Assembly: GCA_900546455.1 (NCBI GenBank)
Contig: URCS01000001.1
Span: forward strand, 1-64,000
DNA: 64,000 nucleotides
Source of the DNA: an uncultured Collinsella sp.
Lineage (GTDB): Bacteria > Actinomycetota > Coriobacteriia > Coriobacteriales > Coriobacteriaceae
Reading direction: 5' to 3'
This document shows positions 1 through 8,965 of the stretch, piece by piece. The notes below the pieces were generated by a model, which was not told the DNA's origin, made no database searches, and saw only the letters and a list, made by a program, of their open reading frames with translations. How positions within the stretch are numbered: position 1 is the first letter of the stretch; every line of letters starts with the position of its first letter. The translations under genes and the position numbers were made by a program.

Positions 1-2162
1 CGACGCGGACGCTCACGGCGCTGGAAGTGCTCGCCGTCGCCCTCAGAAGCACCCTCGGCGCGAGCCGGGGCCTCGGGCTTATCCAGACGATCAAGCGAGA
101 TCTTGCCACGATCGTCGACCTCGATGACGACGACCTTGACCTCGTCGCCCACGTTGAGGACGTCCTCGACCTTCTCCACGCGGCCCTTGGCGACGCGAGA
201 GATGTGCAGCAGGCCGTCCTTACCGGGCAGCAGGTTGACGAAGGCGCCGAAGGGCTGGATGGAGACCACGCGACCGGTGTACTCCTCGCCCGGCTCGGGA
301 ACCTTGATGATGAGCTTGATGCGCTCGACGGCCTGGTCCACGGACTCGCCGGTGCCGCCGACAAAGACGGTGCCGTCCTCCTGGATGTCGACCGAAGCGC
401 CGGTCTCGTCCTGAATACCGCGGATGACCTTACCGCCGGAACCGATGACGTCGCGGATCTTGTCGGTCGGGACCTGGATGGAGACGATGCGCGGAGCGGT
501 GCTGCGTGTGGTGTGGCGCGGCTCGGGGATCACATCGAGCATCTTCTGCAGGATGAAGGCGCGACCCTCCTTGGCCTGCTGCAGGGCGCGGGCCAGGATG
601 TCGAAGGTGAGGCCGGTGGCCTTGTTGTCCATCTGCAGGGCGGTGATGCCCTCGGTGGTGCCGGTGACCTTAAAGTCCATGTCGCCCAGGAAGTCCTCGA
701 GACCCTGGATGTCGGACAGGACCACGGTCTTACCCTCCTCCTGGATCAGGCCCATGGCGATACCGGAGACCGGGCGCTTAATGGGCACGCCGCCGTCCAT
801 AAGGGCGAGCGTGGAGCCGCAGGTCGAAGCCATCGAAGAGGAGCCGTTGGACTCCATGACCTCGGAGACGACGCGGATGGCGTAGGGGAACTCGTTCTCG
901 TCGGGAAGCACCGGAAGCAGAGCGCGCTCTGCCAGATTGCCGTGACCGATCTCGCGACGCTTGGGGCTGCCCATGCGGCCAGTCTCGCCGGTGCAGAACG
1001 GCGGGAAGTTGTAGTGGTGCATGTAGCGCTTGCCCTCGGTGGGCTCGATGGTATCCAGACGCTGGCCCTCGTTGAGCATGCCGAGCGACAGGACGGAGAG
1101 CACCTGGGTCTGGCCGCGCTGGAACAGACCGGAGCCGTGAACGAGCGGCAGGTAGTTGTCCTTCACCATGATGGGACGGATCTCGTCGGCGGCACGGCCG
1201 TCGACGCGCTCGCCGGTCTCGACGACCATAGTACGCATGGCCTTCTTCTCGAGCTTCTTGAGCGCCACGGGGATCTCGCGCTCCCAAGCAGCCTGCTCCT
1301 CCTCGGTGAACTCGGCGCGGATGGACTCCTTCAGAGCCTCGACCTTGCCGATACGGGAGAGCTTGTCGGCGTCGCGCAAGGCGGCTGCCATCTCGTCGTA
1401 GTGGGCGAAGATGCGCTCCTGGACCTCCTCGACGGGCTGGTCGAGCGGGTACTCCTTCTTGACGATGGGGCCGTTGACCTGCTCCCACTCGGCGACGAAC
1501 TCATCCTGAGCCTGGCAGAAGGCAGCAAGGGCCTCCTGGCCAAACTTCATGGCGGCGAGCATGTCGTCCTCAGAGATCTCCTCGGCGCCGGCCTCGACCA
1601 TCGAGATGAAGTCGGCGGAGCCGCCCAGCTCCAAGTCCAGATCGGAGTTCTCGCGCTCCTCGTAGGTGGGGTTGACGATAAACTCGCCGGTCTCCACGTT
1701 ACGGCCGATGCGCACGCAGGCAAGCGGGCCCTCGAAGGGCACGCCGCCGAGCGTCATGGCCAGGGAAGCACCCATGACGTTGATGACGTCAAAGGGGTTG
1801 ACCTGGTCGGCGACAAGCGAGGTAGCGACGATGTGCACCTCGTTGCGGAAGCCGTCCGGGAAGCTCGGGCGAATCGGACGGTCGATCATGCGCGCGGTGA
1901 GCGTGGCCTTCTCGCTGGGACGGCCCTCACGCTTGAGGTAGCCACCCGGGATGCGGCCGGCAGCGTACATCTTCTCGTTGAAGTCGACGGTCAGCGGGAA
2001 GAAGTCATAGTTCTTGCGCTCCTTGGAGACGACCACGGTATCGAGCATCGTGGTGTCGCCCTGCTTGACCAGGCAGGCGCCGGTGGCCTGCTTGGCAAGC
2101 TCGCCCGACTCAAAGGTGTAGGTCTTGCCGTACAGCTCAAAGGTCTTGGATACGAGTGTCAT
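1..2162 (-). CDS. pnp: Polyribonucleotide nucleotidyltransferase (PNPase), 3' end outside the window
   Basis: PNPase degrades RNA phosphorolytically from the 3' end in the cytoplasm and takes part in mRNA turnover. About 720 residues are visible, starting MTLVSKTFELYGKTYTF. In order they show a first RNase PH domain, a helical linker, a second RNase PH domain (GxxxRMGSPKRREIGHG near residue 400), a KH domain with the IGSGGK loop, and an S1 domain containing PFGAFVNLLPGKDGLLHIS. The reading frame is still open at base 1, in a charged tail after S1, so only the last few residues are missing. The ATG at 2162 follows an AAAGGAG-type ribosome site. It lies just downstream of rpsO, the usual rpsO-pnp order. 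The hairpin between the two genes implies partial termination or processing before pnp. Confidence 0.97.
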   Translation of the reverse strand, partial: MTLVSKTFELYGKTYTFESGELAKQATGACLVKQGDTTMLDTVVVSKERKNYDFFPLTVDFNEKMYAAGRIPGGYLKREGRPSEKATLTARMIDRPIRPSFPDGFRNEVHIVATSLVADQVNPFDVINVMGASLAMTLGGVPFEGPLACVRIGRNVETGEFIVNPTYEERENSDLDLELGGSADFISMVEAGAEEISEDDMLAAMKFGQEALAAFCQAQDEFVAEWEQVNGPIVKKEYPLDQPVEEVQERIFAHYDEMAAALRDADKLSRIGKVEALKESIRAEFTEEEQAAWEREIPVALKKLEKKAMRTMVVETGERVDGRAADEIRPIMVKDNYLPLVHGSGLFQRGQTQVLSVLSLGMLNEGQRLDTIEPTEGKRYMHHYNFPPFCTGETGRMGSPKRREIGHGNLAERALLPVLPDENEFPYAIRVVSEVMESNGSSSMASTCGSTLALMDGGVPIKRPVSGIAMGLIQEEGKTVVLSDIQGLEDFLGDMDFKVTGTTEGITALQMDNKATGLTFDILARALQQAKEGRAFILQKMLDVIPEPRHTTRSTAPRIVSIQVPTDKIRDVIGSGGKVIRGIQDETGASVDIQEDGTVFVGGTGESVDQAVERIKLIIKVPEPGEEYTGRVVSIQPFGAFVNLLPGKDGLLHISRVAKGRVEKVEDVLNVGDEVKVVVIEVDDRGKISLDRLDKPEAPARAEGASEGDGEHFQRRERPR

Positions 2163-2264
2163 TGTTCTCCTTTACCCCACAGGCCCCTTGCCTGCGGGCT
2201 TCTCATGTGACGCGGACCCCCTGCCCCCGCCACGCTTCAGAGCGTGATTGTTCGCGCCCTTACA

Positions 2265-2297
2265 CAAAAAGAGCGCCCCGCTGCGCAGGACGCTCTT
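2265..2297 (-). terminator. Rho-independent terminator after rpsO
   Basis: On the minus strand a stem AAGAGCG...CGCTCTT with additional inner GC pairs is followed directly by a run of T (the A run at 2265-2270 on the plus strand). It lies 14 bases after the rpsO stop and about 100 bases before the pnp start. It probably lowers read-through from rpsO into pnp. Confidence 0.8.
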
Positions 2298-2311
2298 AGC
2301 ATGTACAAATC

Positions 2312-2590
2312 CTACTGGATGTTGTCGCGGATGCCCAGAGCCTTGATGAGCTCACGGTACTCGACGATGTCGTTCTTCTTGATGTAGGAGAGAAGACGAC
2401 GACGACGACCGACGAGCATGAGCAGACCACGACGGGTGTGGAAGTCCTTCTGATGGGACTTCATGTGCTCGGTCAGCTCCTTGATGCGCTCGGACAGGAT
2501 GGCGACCTGAACCTTGGGGTTGCCGGTGTCGACCGGGGTGTTACCGAACTGGGCAGTCAGCTCCGCCTTGCGCTCTTTGGAAACAGTCAT
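2312..2590 (-). CDS. rpsO: 30S ribosomal protein S15
   Basis: S15 is a primary binder of 16S rRNA in the small subunit platform. The 92-residue product starting MTVSKERKAELTAQFG has the normal family length. It carries the conserved helices with TGNPKVQVA, HxxDFHTRRGLL and GRRRRLLSYIK. The reading frame stays open further upstream, but the ATG at 2590 is preferred because it matches the family N-terminus and has an AAAGGTG ribosome site 6-7 bases upstream. The gene is followed by a strong terminator and then pnp. Confidence 0.97.
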   Translation of the reverse strand: MTVSKERKAELTAQFGNTPVDTGNPKVQVAILSERIKELTEHMKSHQKDFHTRRGLLMLVGRRRRLLSYIKKNDIVEYRELIKALGIRDNIQ

Positions 2591-2728
2591 TGTTTCACCT
2601 TTCTTTTTGCGTCGCCATCGGGCGACTCGATTCGCCTCGGACTGGGAAGCCGCCGGTGGAGCGAGCAACCAAGGTCGAGGTACCAACAGGTCGGTATGTT
2701 ACCACAAGCAGCCCGCGCCTGCGCATCA
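2591..2728 (-). promoter_or_regulatory. rpsO 5' region with a candidate promoter and leader hairpins
   Basis: This is the 138-base gap between recO and rpsO. On the minus strand an extended -10 candidate (TGG followed by TAACAT, near 2696-2701) lies about 110 bases before rpsO. The transcript between them can form small GC hairpins, for example GGCGA-atcgag-TCGCC around 2620-2640. S15 represses its own mRNA in several bacteria, so a self-binding leader is plausible. No experimentally defined S15 leader class could be recognised here. Confidence 0.35.
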
Positions 2729-3478
2729 TCACCGACCCAACATGAATTCCATCGCACGGAGGCGCTGATCGGTGTGCGTCGCAGCCCAAACATGCGAAAG
2801 CCCCAGCAAAAAGGCTGCGGTATGCGGGTCGATTCGCTCGGCCAAAAGCGCATCGAAGGTCATGGACATGAGGGCGCGCAGCCATGCGGCCTCACCGGTC
2901 GACACCAGTTCGGCACCTGGAACGCTCGACGCGCACGACCCGCACATGAGGCCGCCCGCCTGGGGCGAAAAATACGACAGCATGGGGTCTCCGCACAGCA
3001 CGCAGGCCGAAAAATCGGGTCGATAGCCAACGTGCGACAGCAGCTTAAAGACATATGCCGCCACAAGTAGATCCATATGCGCCGTGTCGAGCCCGCTGCC
3101 CACCAGGGCAAGCGCTCGCTGCGTGATGGCAAAGGTAAACGGGTCCTCGGCGTCCTCGAACGAGCACACGCGCGCGACCTCGGCGATCGCGCTTGCGGCG
3201 CAGGTCGTCTCGTAATCGGGCGCAACGCCGAGCGGCGCCTCCATAAGCTCGGCCTGGGAAACCACGTCGAGTGACCGTCCATGTGCGAGCAGCATATCTA
3301 CCGTACAGAACAGCTCGCAGCGCGCAGCCAGGCGTCCGCCGGGTTTGCGGGCGCCCTTTGCCACGGCACGAACCTGCCGCCCCCGCTCGTCAAGCATCGT
3401 CAAGATCAGGTCGGTCTCTTTGAGCTTAGTCTTATCGAGCACGAGCACTTTCGTGCGATATGTCCGGGAGCCTGCCAT
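2729..3478 (-). CDS. recO: DNA repair protein RecO
   Basis: RecO helps load RecA onto SSB-coated single-stranded DNA during gap repair and annealing. The 249-residue protein has an N-terminal OB-fold start (YRTKVLVLDKTKLKETDLILTM) and the basic stretch VAKGARKPGGRLAA. A C-terminal zinc-finger pattern, CVLC and CGSC about 25 residues apart, is conserved in many RecO proteins. It begins 15 bases after the era stop and is the last gene of the operon recO-era-dgkA-ybeY-phoH-mtaB-dnaJ, read right to left. The era-recO order is common in Gram-positive bacteria. Confidence 0.95.
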   Translation of the reverse strand: MAGSRTYRTKVLVLDKTKLKETDLILTMLDERGRQVRAVAKGARKPGGRLAARCELFCTVDMLLAHGRSLDVVSQAELMEAPLGVAPDYETTCAASAIAEVARVCSFEDAEDPFTFAITQRALALVGSGLDTAHMDLLVAAYVFKLLSHVGYRPDFSACVLCGDPMLSYFSPQAGGLMCGSCASSVPGAELVSTGEAAWLRALMSMTFDALLAERIDPHTAAFLLGLSHVWAATHTDQRLRAMEFMLGR

Positions 3479-3493
3479 GCGCGCCGCGCGTCC

Positions 3494-4561
3494 TTAGTCC
3501 TCGGCGTTATAGCCAAAGCGGCGAATCTGGGCCTCGTCGTCACGCCAGCCGGCCTTGACCTTCACGTCCAACTCCAAAAAGACCTGCGTGCCAAAAATGC
3601 GCTCAAGATCGCGACGGGCGTCGATACCGATATGCTTGATCATCTCGCCGCCCTTGCCGATGATGATGCCCTTTTGGCCCTCGCGCTCGACGTAAATGGT
3701 GGCGTGCACGCGCAGCACCTTCTTGGTCTGCTCGAGCGCATCGCAGATCACGCCAACGGAGTGCGGGATCTCATCACGGGTGCGGCGCAAGACCTTCTCG
3801 CGCACAAACTCGGCAACGAGCGTCTCATCGGAAGCGTCGGTACCCATGTCCTCGGGGAACCAACGCGGACCCTCGGGCAAAAAGTGCGCAACGGTCTCGA
3901 TAAAGGCATCGACGTTGAAGTTCTTAACCGACGACGTCACAATCTCGTCGTCATATTCCATAAGCTCGTGGGCAGCCTTAAGCTGCTCCATGACCTGTGC
4001 GGGGTCGGCCTCATCGGCCTTGGTGAGCACCAGGACCTTCTTGCAACGAGCGCATCTGACGCACTCGGCAACCCAGGCGTCTCCCCTGCCGATCGGCTTG
4101 GTGGCATCAATCAAAAACGCGACGACGTCGACATCGTTCAACTCGAACAGTGCGCTCTTGTTGAGCTCGGACCCCAGGCCGTCCTTGGGCTTATGAATAC
4201 CCGGGGTATCGACAAAGACCAGCTGGTAGCCGGGACGGTTGACGACGGCGCGCATGCGGCGGCGGGTCGTCTGTGCCACCGGCGAGGTGATGGCGACCTT
4301 TTTGCCATAGCAGGCATTAAGCAGCGTGGACTTGCCGGCGTTGGGACGACCGACCAGGGCCACGAAGCCGCTGCGGAAACCGGGTTCCACGTCACCAAAG
4401 CCCATAGGACCGTCGTCCTCGTCGCACAGGGAGTCGAGTTCCTCGTCGCTCATGCCCTCAAACGGGTCGAACTCCTCGACATCCTCGAGCTCCTCGGTAT
4501 CCACCGCGTCAAGGACCTCGTCATCCAAAACTTCATCGGTAGGCTGCATATTGTCGGACAT
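3494..4561 (-). CDS. era: GTPase Era
   Basis: Era is a GTPase that binds 16S rRNA near its 3' end and acts in 30S maturation. The 355-residue product has a P-loop GRPNAGKS at about 71-78, the DTPGIH switch-II motif, a TKAD base-specificity motif, and a C-terminal KH domain with IIIGKGGEMIKHIG. Era proteins are usually about 300 residues. This one carries an extra acidic N-terminus of about 60 residues rich in Asp and Glu. The ATG at 4561 has an AAGGGG ribosome site six bases upstream. Position between dgkA and recO fits the usual ybeY-dgkA-era-recO block. Confidence 0.96.
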   Translation of the reverse strand: MSDNMQPTDEVLDDEVLDAVDTEELEDVEEFDPFEGMSDEELDSLCDEDDGPMGFGDVEPGFRSGFVALVGRPNAGKSTLLNACYGKKVAITSPVAQTTRRRMRAVVNRPGYQLVFVDTPGIHKPKDGLGSELNKSALFELNDVDVVAFLIDATKPIGRGDAWVAECVRCARCKKVLVLTKADEADPAQVMEQLKAAHELMEYDDEIVTSSVKNFNVDAFIETVAHFLPEGPRWFPEDMGTDASDETLVAEFVREKVLRRTRDEIPHSVGVICDALEQTKKVLRVHATIYVEREGQKGIIIGKGGEMIKHIGIDARRDLERIFGTQVFLELDVKVKAGWRDDEAQIRRFGYNAED

Positions 4562-4573
4562 GGGAATCCCCTT

Positions 4574-4951
4574 CTAAATAAAGCCGAGCGCGTGGGCAAA
4601 TACCAGCACGCCCACAATCGCGGCGGTGATGGAAAGTATGTATACGGAAGCGGCGGCGATGTCCTTCGCACGCTTGGCCAGCGGATGGAGCTCCTGGGTC
4701 GCCAGGTCGACGATGGCCTCCATAGCGGTGTTGCACAGCTCGCCGTGAATCACCAGGCCGCAACAGATGATAATCGTGGCCCACTCGGCAATGTCGAGCC
4801 CCACGACGCAGCCGGCAATGACGGTGCACACGCCCGCAACGAGCATGATCTTAATGTTGCGCTCGGTCTTGACGGCGGTGACGAAGCCCTCCATGGCGTA
4901 GGAAAACGACTTTAAAAAGGACGGATGGTCCTTGTTCGATCCGGGAATCAT
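4574..4951 (-). CDS. dgkA: Diacylglycerol kinase family protein (undecaprenol kinase type)
   Basis: This is a small integral-membrane lipid kinase that phosphorylates diacylglycerol or, in many Gram-positives, undecaprenol. The 125 residues contain three hydrophobic segments and the family signature ELCNTAMEAIVDLAT, which carries the catalytic Glu and metal-binding Glu/Asn. RAKDIAAASV follows. It lies between ybeY and era with 9-12 base gaps, as in Bacillus-type ybeY-dgkA-era operons, where the enzyme recycles undecaprenol. Substrate preference cannot be told from sequence alone. Confidence 0.92.
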   Translation of the reverse strand: MIPGSNKDHPSFLKSFSYAMEGFVTAVKTERNIKIMLVAGVCTVIAGCVVGLDIAEWATIIICCGLVIHGELCNTAMEAIVDLATQELHPLAKRAKDIAAASVYILSITAAIVGVLVFAHALGFI

Positions 4952-4960
4952 AGACGGCTC

Positions 4961-5470
4961 CTAGTCGTGGGCGTGGTTGGTGATGGGGCCGACGTGGACT
5001 AGCTTAGGGTCCTCGCCGCGCTCGAGCGCCAGATCGCGCAGGATGGCGTCCTCGCGGGCCTCCATGACCTCGGCCTCGTCGTCCTCGATGTGGTCATAGC
5101 CCAGCAGGTGCAGCATTCCGTGTACGAGCATCAGACGGCACTCGTCAGCGGGGCTATTGCCAAAACCGGGGGCCTGACGGGCAATAACCTGCGGGGCCAA
5201 GATAATATCGCCGAGCTCGAGCGTCTCATCGGCGGGAATGTCATCGTCAAAGGCCGAATCGCACTCAAACGAGAGCACATCGGTGGTGCGGTCGATACCG
5301 CGCCACTCGTGGTTGAGCTCGTGCATCTCGTCCTCGTCGACATACGAAAGGGAAATCTCGACTCCACGTTCAACGCCCTCGGCGGCAAGCACAACCTCGC
5401 AGATGTGCTCCACCTCCTGCGCGTCGAGCAGCGTATCGAGCTCGGCATCGTTGCTGATCAATACACTCAA
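4961..5470 (-). CDS. ybeY: Endoribonuclease YbeY (rRNA maturation factor)
   Basis: YbeY is a zinc-dependent single-strand RNase needed for 16S rRNA 3' processing and 70S quality control. The 169-residue protein shows the UPF0054 signature HGMLHLLGYDH, whose three histidines bind the metal. It also has the N-terminal half motif RTTDVLSFE. A TTG at 5470 overlaps the phoH stop (TTGA) and has AAAGGAG seven bases upstream, implying translational coupling with phoH. Confidence 0.95.
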   Translation of the reverse strand: MSVLISNDAELDTLLDAQEVEHICEVVLAAEGVERGVEISLSYVDEDEMHELNHEWRGIDRTTDVLSFECDSAFDDDIPADETLELGDIILAPQVIARQAPGFGNSPADECRLMLVHGMLHLLGYDHIEDDEAEVMEAREDAILRDLALERGEDPKLVHVGPITNHAHD

Positions 5471-6453
5471 CGGGACTCCTTTCGGTCGCGCGGGCGCTGC
5501 TCGCGCACGTCATCATAAGCTTCATATGCCTCGACGATACGACCCACCAGGGCATGGCGCACCACGTCGGCACGCTCGAGGTGAGAAAATGCGACATCGT
5601 CGACACGGCCCAAAATCTGCTCAACGTCAGCAAGACCGCCACGACGACCCACCAGGTCGCGCTGGCTCAGGTCGCCGGTAATCACGAACTTGGAGTTGAA
5701 CCCAAGGCGTGTCAGGAACATCTTCATCTGCTCGGGCGTGGTATTTTGCGCCTCGTCGAGCACCACGAAGGCATCACTCAGCGTGCGGCCGCGCATGTAG
5801 GCAAGCGGGGCGATCTCGATCACGCCACGCTCCATAAGCTCATCGGTGCGCTCGCGATCCATCATGTCAAAAAGGGCGTCGTAGAGCGGACGCATGTAGG
5901 GGTCGATCTTTTCCTCAAGGGTACCGGGCAAAAAGCCCAGATTCTCCCCCGCCTCGACAACCGGACGCGTCAAGATCAAACGGCCCACCTCGTGACGCTT
6001 GAGCGCGGCAACGGCGAGCGCCATGGCCAGATAGGTCTTACCGGTACCGGCTGGACCCAAGCCAAAGGTGATGGTATGCGAGCGAATGGCATCCACGTAG
6101 CGCTTTTGCCCGAGCGTCTTGGGACGAATGACGCGGCCGCGATACGAAAGCAGCACGTCATCGCGAAGCGACGTAGCCTCGTGCTCACCGTCGCGCAAGA
6201 CGGCCAGGCAGCGAGAGACATCGTCGGCAGACAGCGTGCGCCCGGCGGCCGCCTCGCGAAAAGCATGTTCGAAAAAACGCGCCACGAGTTCGACCTCATC
6301 CGGGTCACCGCTCACGGCGATGCTATCGCCACGGGCGACCACATGGGCGCGAACCAAGCTCTCGAGCGCACGAAGGACGCCGTCGCCGGCGCCCAAAACG
6401 CACGAGGGATCAATTCCCTCGGGAACGGTAAGTCTAATCTTCGAGGCTTCCAT
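5467..6453 (-). CDS. phoH: PhoH-like ATPase (YbeZ type)
   Basis: This P-loop ATPase of the PhoH family is usually paired with YbeY, and the pairing is present here. The 328-residue product starts MEASKIRLTVPEG, carries the Walker A motif GPAGTGKT and a Walker B-like VVLDEAQN. The TGDLSQ motif follows. The frame stays open upstream, but the ATG at 6453 is chosen because GGGAGG lies six bases ahead and the extra residues upstream do not resemble the family. It overlaps the end of mtaB by 20 bases. Confidence 0.93.
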   Translation of the reverse strand: MEASKIRLTVPEGIDPSCVLGAGDGVLRALESLVRAHVVARGDSIAVSGDPDEVELVARFFEHAFREAAAGRTLSADDVSRCLAVLRDGEHEATSLRDDVLLSYRGRVIRPKTLGQKRYVDAIRSHTITFGLGPAGTGKTYLAMALAVAALKRHEVGRLILTRPVVEAGENLGFLPGTLEEKIDPYMRPLYDALFDMMDRERTDELMERGVIEIAPLAYMRGRTLSDAFVVLDEAQNTTPEQMKMFLTRLGFNSKFVITGDLSQRDLVGRRGGLADVEQILGRVDDVAFSHLERADVVRHALVGRIVEAYEAYDDVREQRPRDRKESR

Positions 6454-7726
6454 GAACCTCCCTGCGCGCATGGACCAAGCCGGAATCATCGACTCCGATG
6501 ATAGCAACATCGAGCAGGCACGGGGCTGTAAGTCCACAGGTATCGTCAAGACGGGCATGATGGAACGAACCGAGCGTCAGGTTGTCGCCGTACTCGAGGA
6601 CGGCACGCTCGACGGTGCCCACGCGACGACGAGCGTCGGCAATGGCGAGTTCCTGCGCCGCGGCTCGCATACGACGGCTGCGCTCGGCCATAACCTCGGG
6701 CGGCACCTGGTCGGGCATATCGGCAGCAAGGGTACCGGGACGCTTGCTATAGCGGAACACGTGCATACGCGAGAAACCCACACGACGGCACAGCGCCAGC
6801 GACTCCTCGAACTCCTCGTCCGTCTCACCAGGAAAACCGACGATGACATCGCACGAAAGAGACGCCTGGGGCAAGTTGGCGCGAATCATACGCACCGTGT
6901 CCTCAAAGGTCTCGGCGCTATAGGGGCGGCCCATGCGATGCAGGGTCGCCGTGCAGCCGGACTGCACGGGCAGGTGCAAAAACGGGGCGATACGCTGCGG
7001 ATAGCGCGCCATCACCTTAAGCAGGCGCTCAGAGATATCCATGGGCTCGACCGAGGAAATGCGCACATGCGGAATAGACGTGCGCTCCATGATGGCCTCA
7101 AGCAGCTCATCGATTTCGACATGCTCGTCGGTCGCGCTCTTGCCATCGTAGGCACCCAGGTTCACACCGGTCAGCACCACCTCGGGCACGCCGGCCTCCT
7201 GGGCCTCACGAACTTGCTCGAGCACGGACTCGACGGGCACGGAGCGCTCGGGGCCGCGTGCCTTCCACACAATGCAATAGGTGCAGCGATGGTTGCAGCC
7301 GTCCTGAATCTTCACGCCCAGGCGAGAGCGACCGAGCGCATCGACCACCTCGCCATCGCTGCAGGCGGGGACGCTATCGGACTCAACGCCCAGCAGCTCG
7401 CAGACACGTTCGGCGACATCGATCTTGGACGGCTCGGCGATCACGCGATCCGAAAGCTCCAGCAGCTCCTCGGGATGCAAATTGACCACGCATCCGGTCA
7501 CGACCACATAGGGCTCATTTTGATGGGCCAGTGCATGGCGAACGGCCTTACGGGTCTTGGCCTCGGCCTCGCCCGTAACAGCACAGGTGTTAATGACGAT
7601 CAGATCGGCATCCTGGGGCTCCACCATAGCAAAGCCCAGGCGCATAAGATCGGCAGTGATACGGTCAGACTCAACCCGATTGACACGGCATCCGAGGTTG
7701 ACGACGGAAATATGGGGTGCGAGCAC
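6434..7726 (-). CDS. mtaB: tRNA t6A37 methylthiotransferase MtaB
   Basis: MtaB is a radical SAM enzyme that adds a methylthio group to N6-threonylcarbamoyladenosine at position 37 of ANN-decoding tRNAs. The 430-residue protein has an N-terminal UPF0004 domain with three cysteines (NLGCRVN, NTCAVTGEA, TGCVV). The radical SAM motif CNHRCTYC follows, then a C-terminal TRAM-like region. The second residue pattern LGCRVN rather than LGCxKN fits MtaB better than MiaB or RimO. A GTG at 7726 follows AAGGAG. It lies directly after dnaJ. Confidence 0.92.
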   Translation of the reverse strand: MLAPHISVVNLGCRVNRVESDRITADLMRLGFAMVEPQDADLIVINTCAVTGEAEAKTRKAVRHALAHQNEPYVVVTGCVVNLHPEELLELSDRVIAEPSKIDVAERVCELLGVESDSVPACSDGEVVDALGRSRLGVKIQDGCNHRCTYCIVWKARGPERSVPVESVLEQVREAQEAGVPEVVLTGVNLGAYDGKSATDEHVEIDELLEAIMERTSIPHVRISSVEPMDISERLLKVMARYPQRIAPFLHLPVQSGCTATLHRMGRPYSAETFEDTVRMIRANLPQASLSCDVIVGFPGETDEEFEESLALCRRVGFSRMHVFRYSKRPGTLAADMPDQVPPEVMAERSRRMRAAAQELAIADARRRVGTVERAVLEYGDNLTLGSFHHARLDDTCGLTAPCLLDVAIIGVDDSGLVHARREVHGSLED

Positions 7727-7735
7727 GCGGGCTCC

Positions 7736-8884
7736 TTAATCGAGGATATCGTCGAGGGCACTCTTGATACGGTCGGTCACCGACTTCTTACCGGAAGCGA
7801 CGTCATCGCCCATCTCATCGGCAAAAGCACGGAGCAGCTCGCGCTGCTTATTGGAAAGATTGGTGGGAACGACCACGCGCAGTTGCACGATCAGGCGGCC
7901 ACGCGAACCGCCACCACCAATGCGCGGCATGCCGTAATTATTGACGCTCACGGTGTCGCCGTACTGGGCACCGGCGGGAACCGTCACCTTAACGACCTCG
8001 TCGGGCATAATGCCCTCGACCTCGATCTCGCAGCCGAGCGCAGCCTGCGCAATCGAGATATCGCTCACCAGGTACAGGTCGTCACCGTTGCGCTTAAAGC
8101 GCTCATGGTCGGCAACGCGCACGTTGACAATCAGGTCGCCCGAAGGCTCGCCGCGAAGGCCGGCCTCGCCAAAGCCGCTCACACGCAGCTGGCGACCGGT
8201 CGAAACGCCGGCGGGAATATCGATGTCGATCTTTTCATGCGAAGGCGTGCGGCCCTGGCCGTCACAGGTCTCGCAGGGATGATCGATGACCGTGCCCTCG
8301 CCGTGGCAGTCGGGGCAAGGCGAAGAGGACTGGACCTGGCCCAAAAAAGAGCGCTGGACCGTGGTGACATAGCCCGTGCCGTGGCAGCGGCTGCACTGTT
8401 TTTCGGTCGCACCGTCAGCCTTGCCCGTACCGTTGCAATCCTCGCAGGGAGCAAGGCGGTCATAGCTGATCGTCTTTTTGCAGCCGAGCGCCGCCTCCTC
8501 GAGCGTCACCGAAAGCGAGATGGCCATATCACGTCCGCGACGACGCTCACGACGGCTGCGGGCGCCACCGCCGGCACCGCCGCCAAAGAACGACGAGAAC
8601 AAGTCGTCCATGCCCATGCCACCAAAGATATCGTTGATATCGACGTAGCCGGAGCCACCGGGGCCGTCGGCAGTGCCGTAACGGTCGTAGTTAGCACGCT
8701 TCTGCTCATCGGAAAGAACGGAATATGCCTCGTTGAGCTCTTTGAACTTAGCCTCGGCCTCGGGGTCGTCCGAAACGTCCGGGTGTACGGTACGGGCCTT
8801 CTTTAGAAACGCGCGCTTAATCGTCCGCGCGTCGGCATCCTTGTCGACGCCAAGCACCTCGTAGTAATCCCTATTTTCCGACAC
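7736..8884 (-). CDS. dnaJ: Chaperone protein DnaJ
   Basis: DnaJ is the Hsp40 co-chaperone that delivers substrates to DnaK and stimulates its ATPase. The 382 residues contain a J domain (YYEVLGV, HPD), a Gly/Phe-rich linker, four CxxCxGxG zinc motifs (CEDCNGTG, CSRCHGTG, CPDCHGEG, CETCDGQG) and both C-terminal beta domains. A GTG at 8884 is preferred to the longer frame because AGGA lies seven bases ahead and the protein then begins VSENRDYYEV as usual. It is the first gene of the block running down to recO. Position away from dnaK suggests a DnaJ2-type copy. Confidence 0.95.
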   Translation of the reverse strand: MSENRDYYEVLGVDKDADARTIKRAFLKKARTVHPDVSDDPEAEAKFKELNEAYSVLSDEQKRANYDRYGTADGPGGSGYVDINDIFGGMGMDDLFSSFFGGGAGGGARSRRERRRGRDMAISLSVTLEEAALGCKKTISYDRLAPCEDCNGTGKADGATEKQCSRCHGTGYVTTVQRSFLGQVQSSSPCPDCHGEGTVIDHPCETCDGQGRTPSHEKIDIDIPAGVSTGRQLRVSGFGEAGLRGEPSGDLIVNVRVADHERFKRNGDDLYLVSDISIAQAALGCEIEVEGIMPDEVVKVTVPAGAQYGDTVSVNNYGMPRIGGGGSRGRLIVQLRVVVPTNLSNKQRELLRAFADEMGDDVASGKKSVTDRIKSALDDILD

Positions 8885-8965
8885 GACCGAATCCTTCCGA
8901 CTTTCATTATTGTCACAGTGCGTCCTATACCCAAGCTGGGCCGGCCGCAAACAGAGGGTTTGATG

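Noticed and set aside
27..2210. 727-codon plus-strand open frame opposite pnp
   Set aside because: It is an antisense shadow of pnp: low-complexity Leu/Gly/Asp composition, no ribosome site and no family resemblance, while the minus strand encodes full PNPase.
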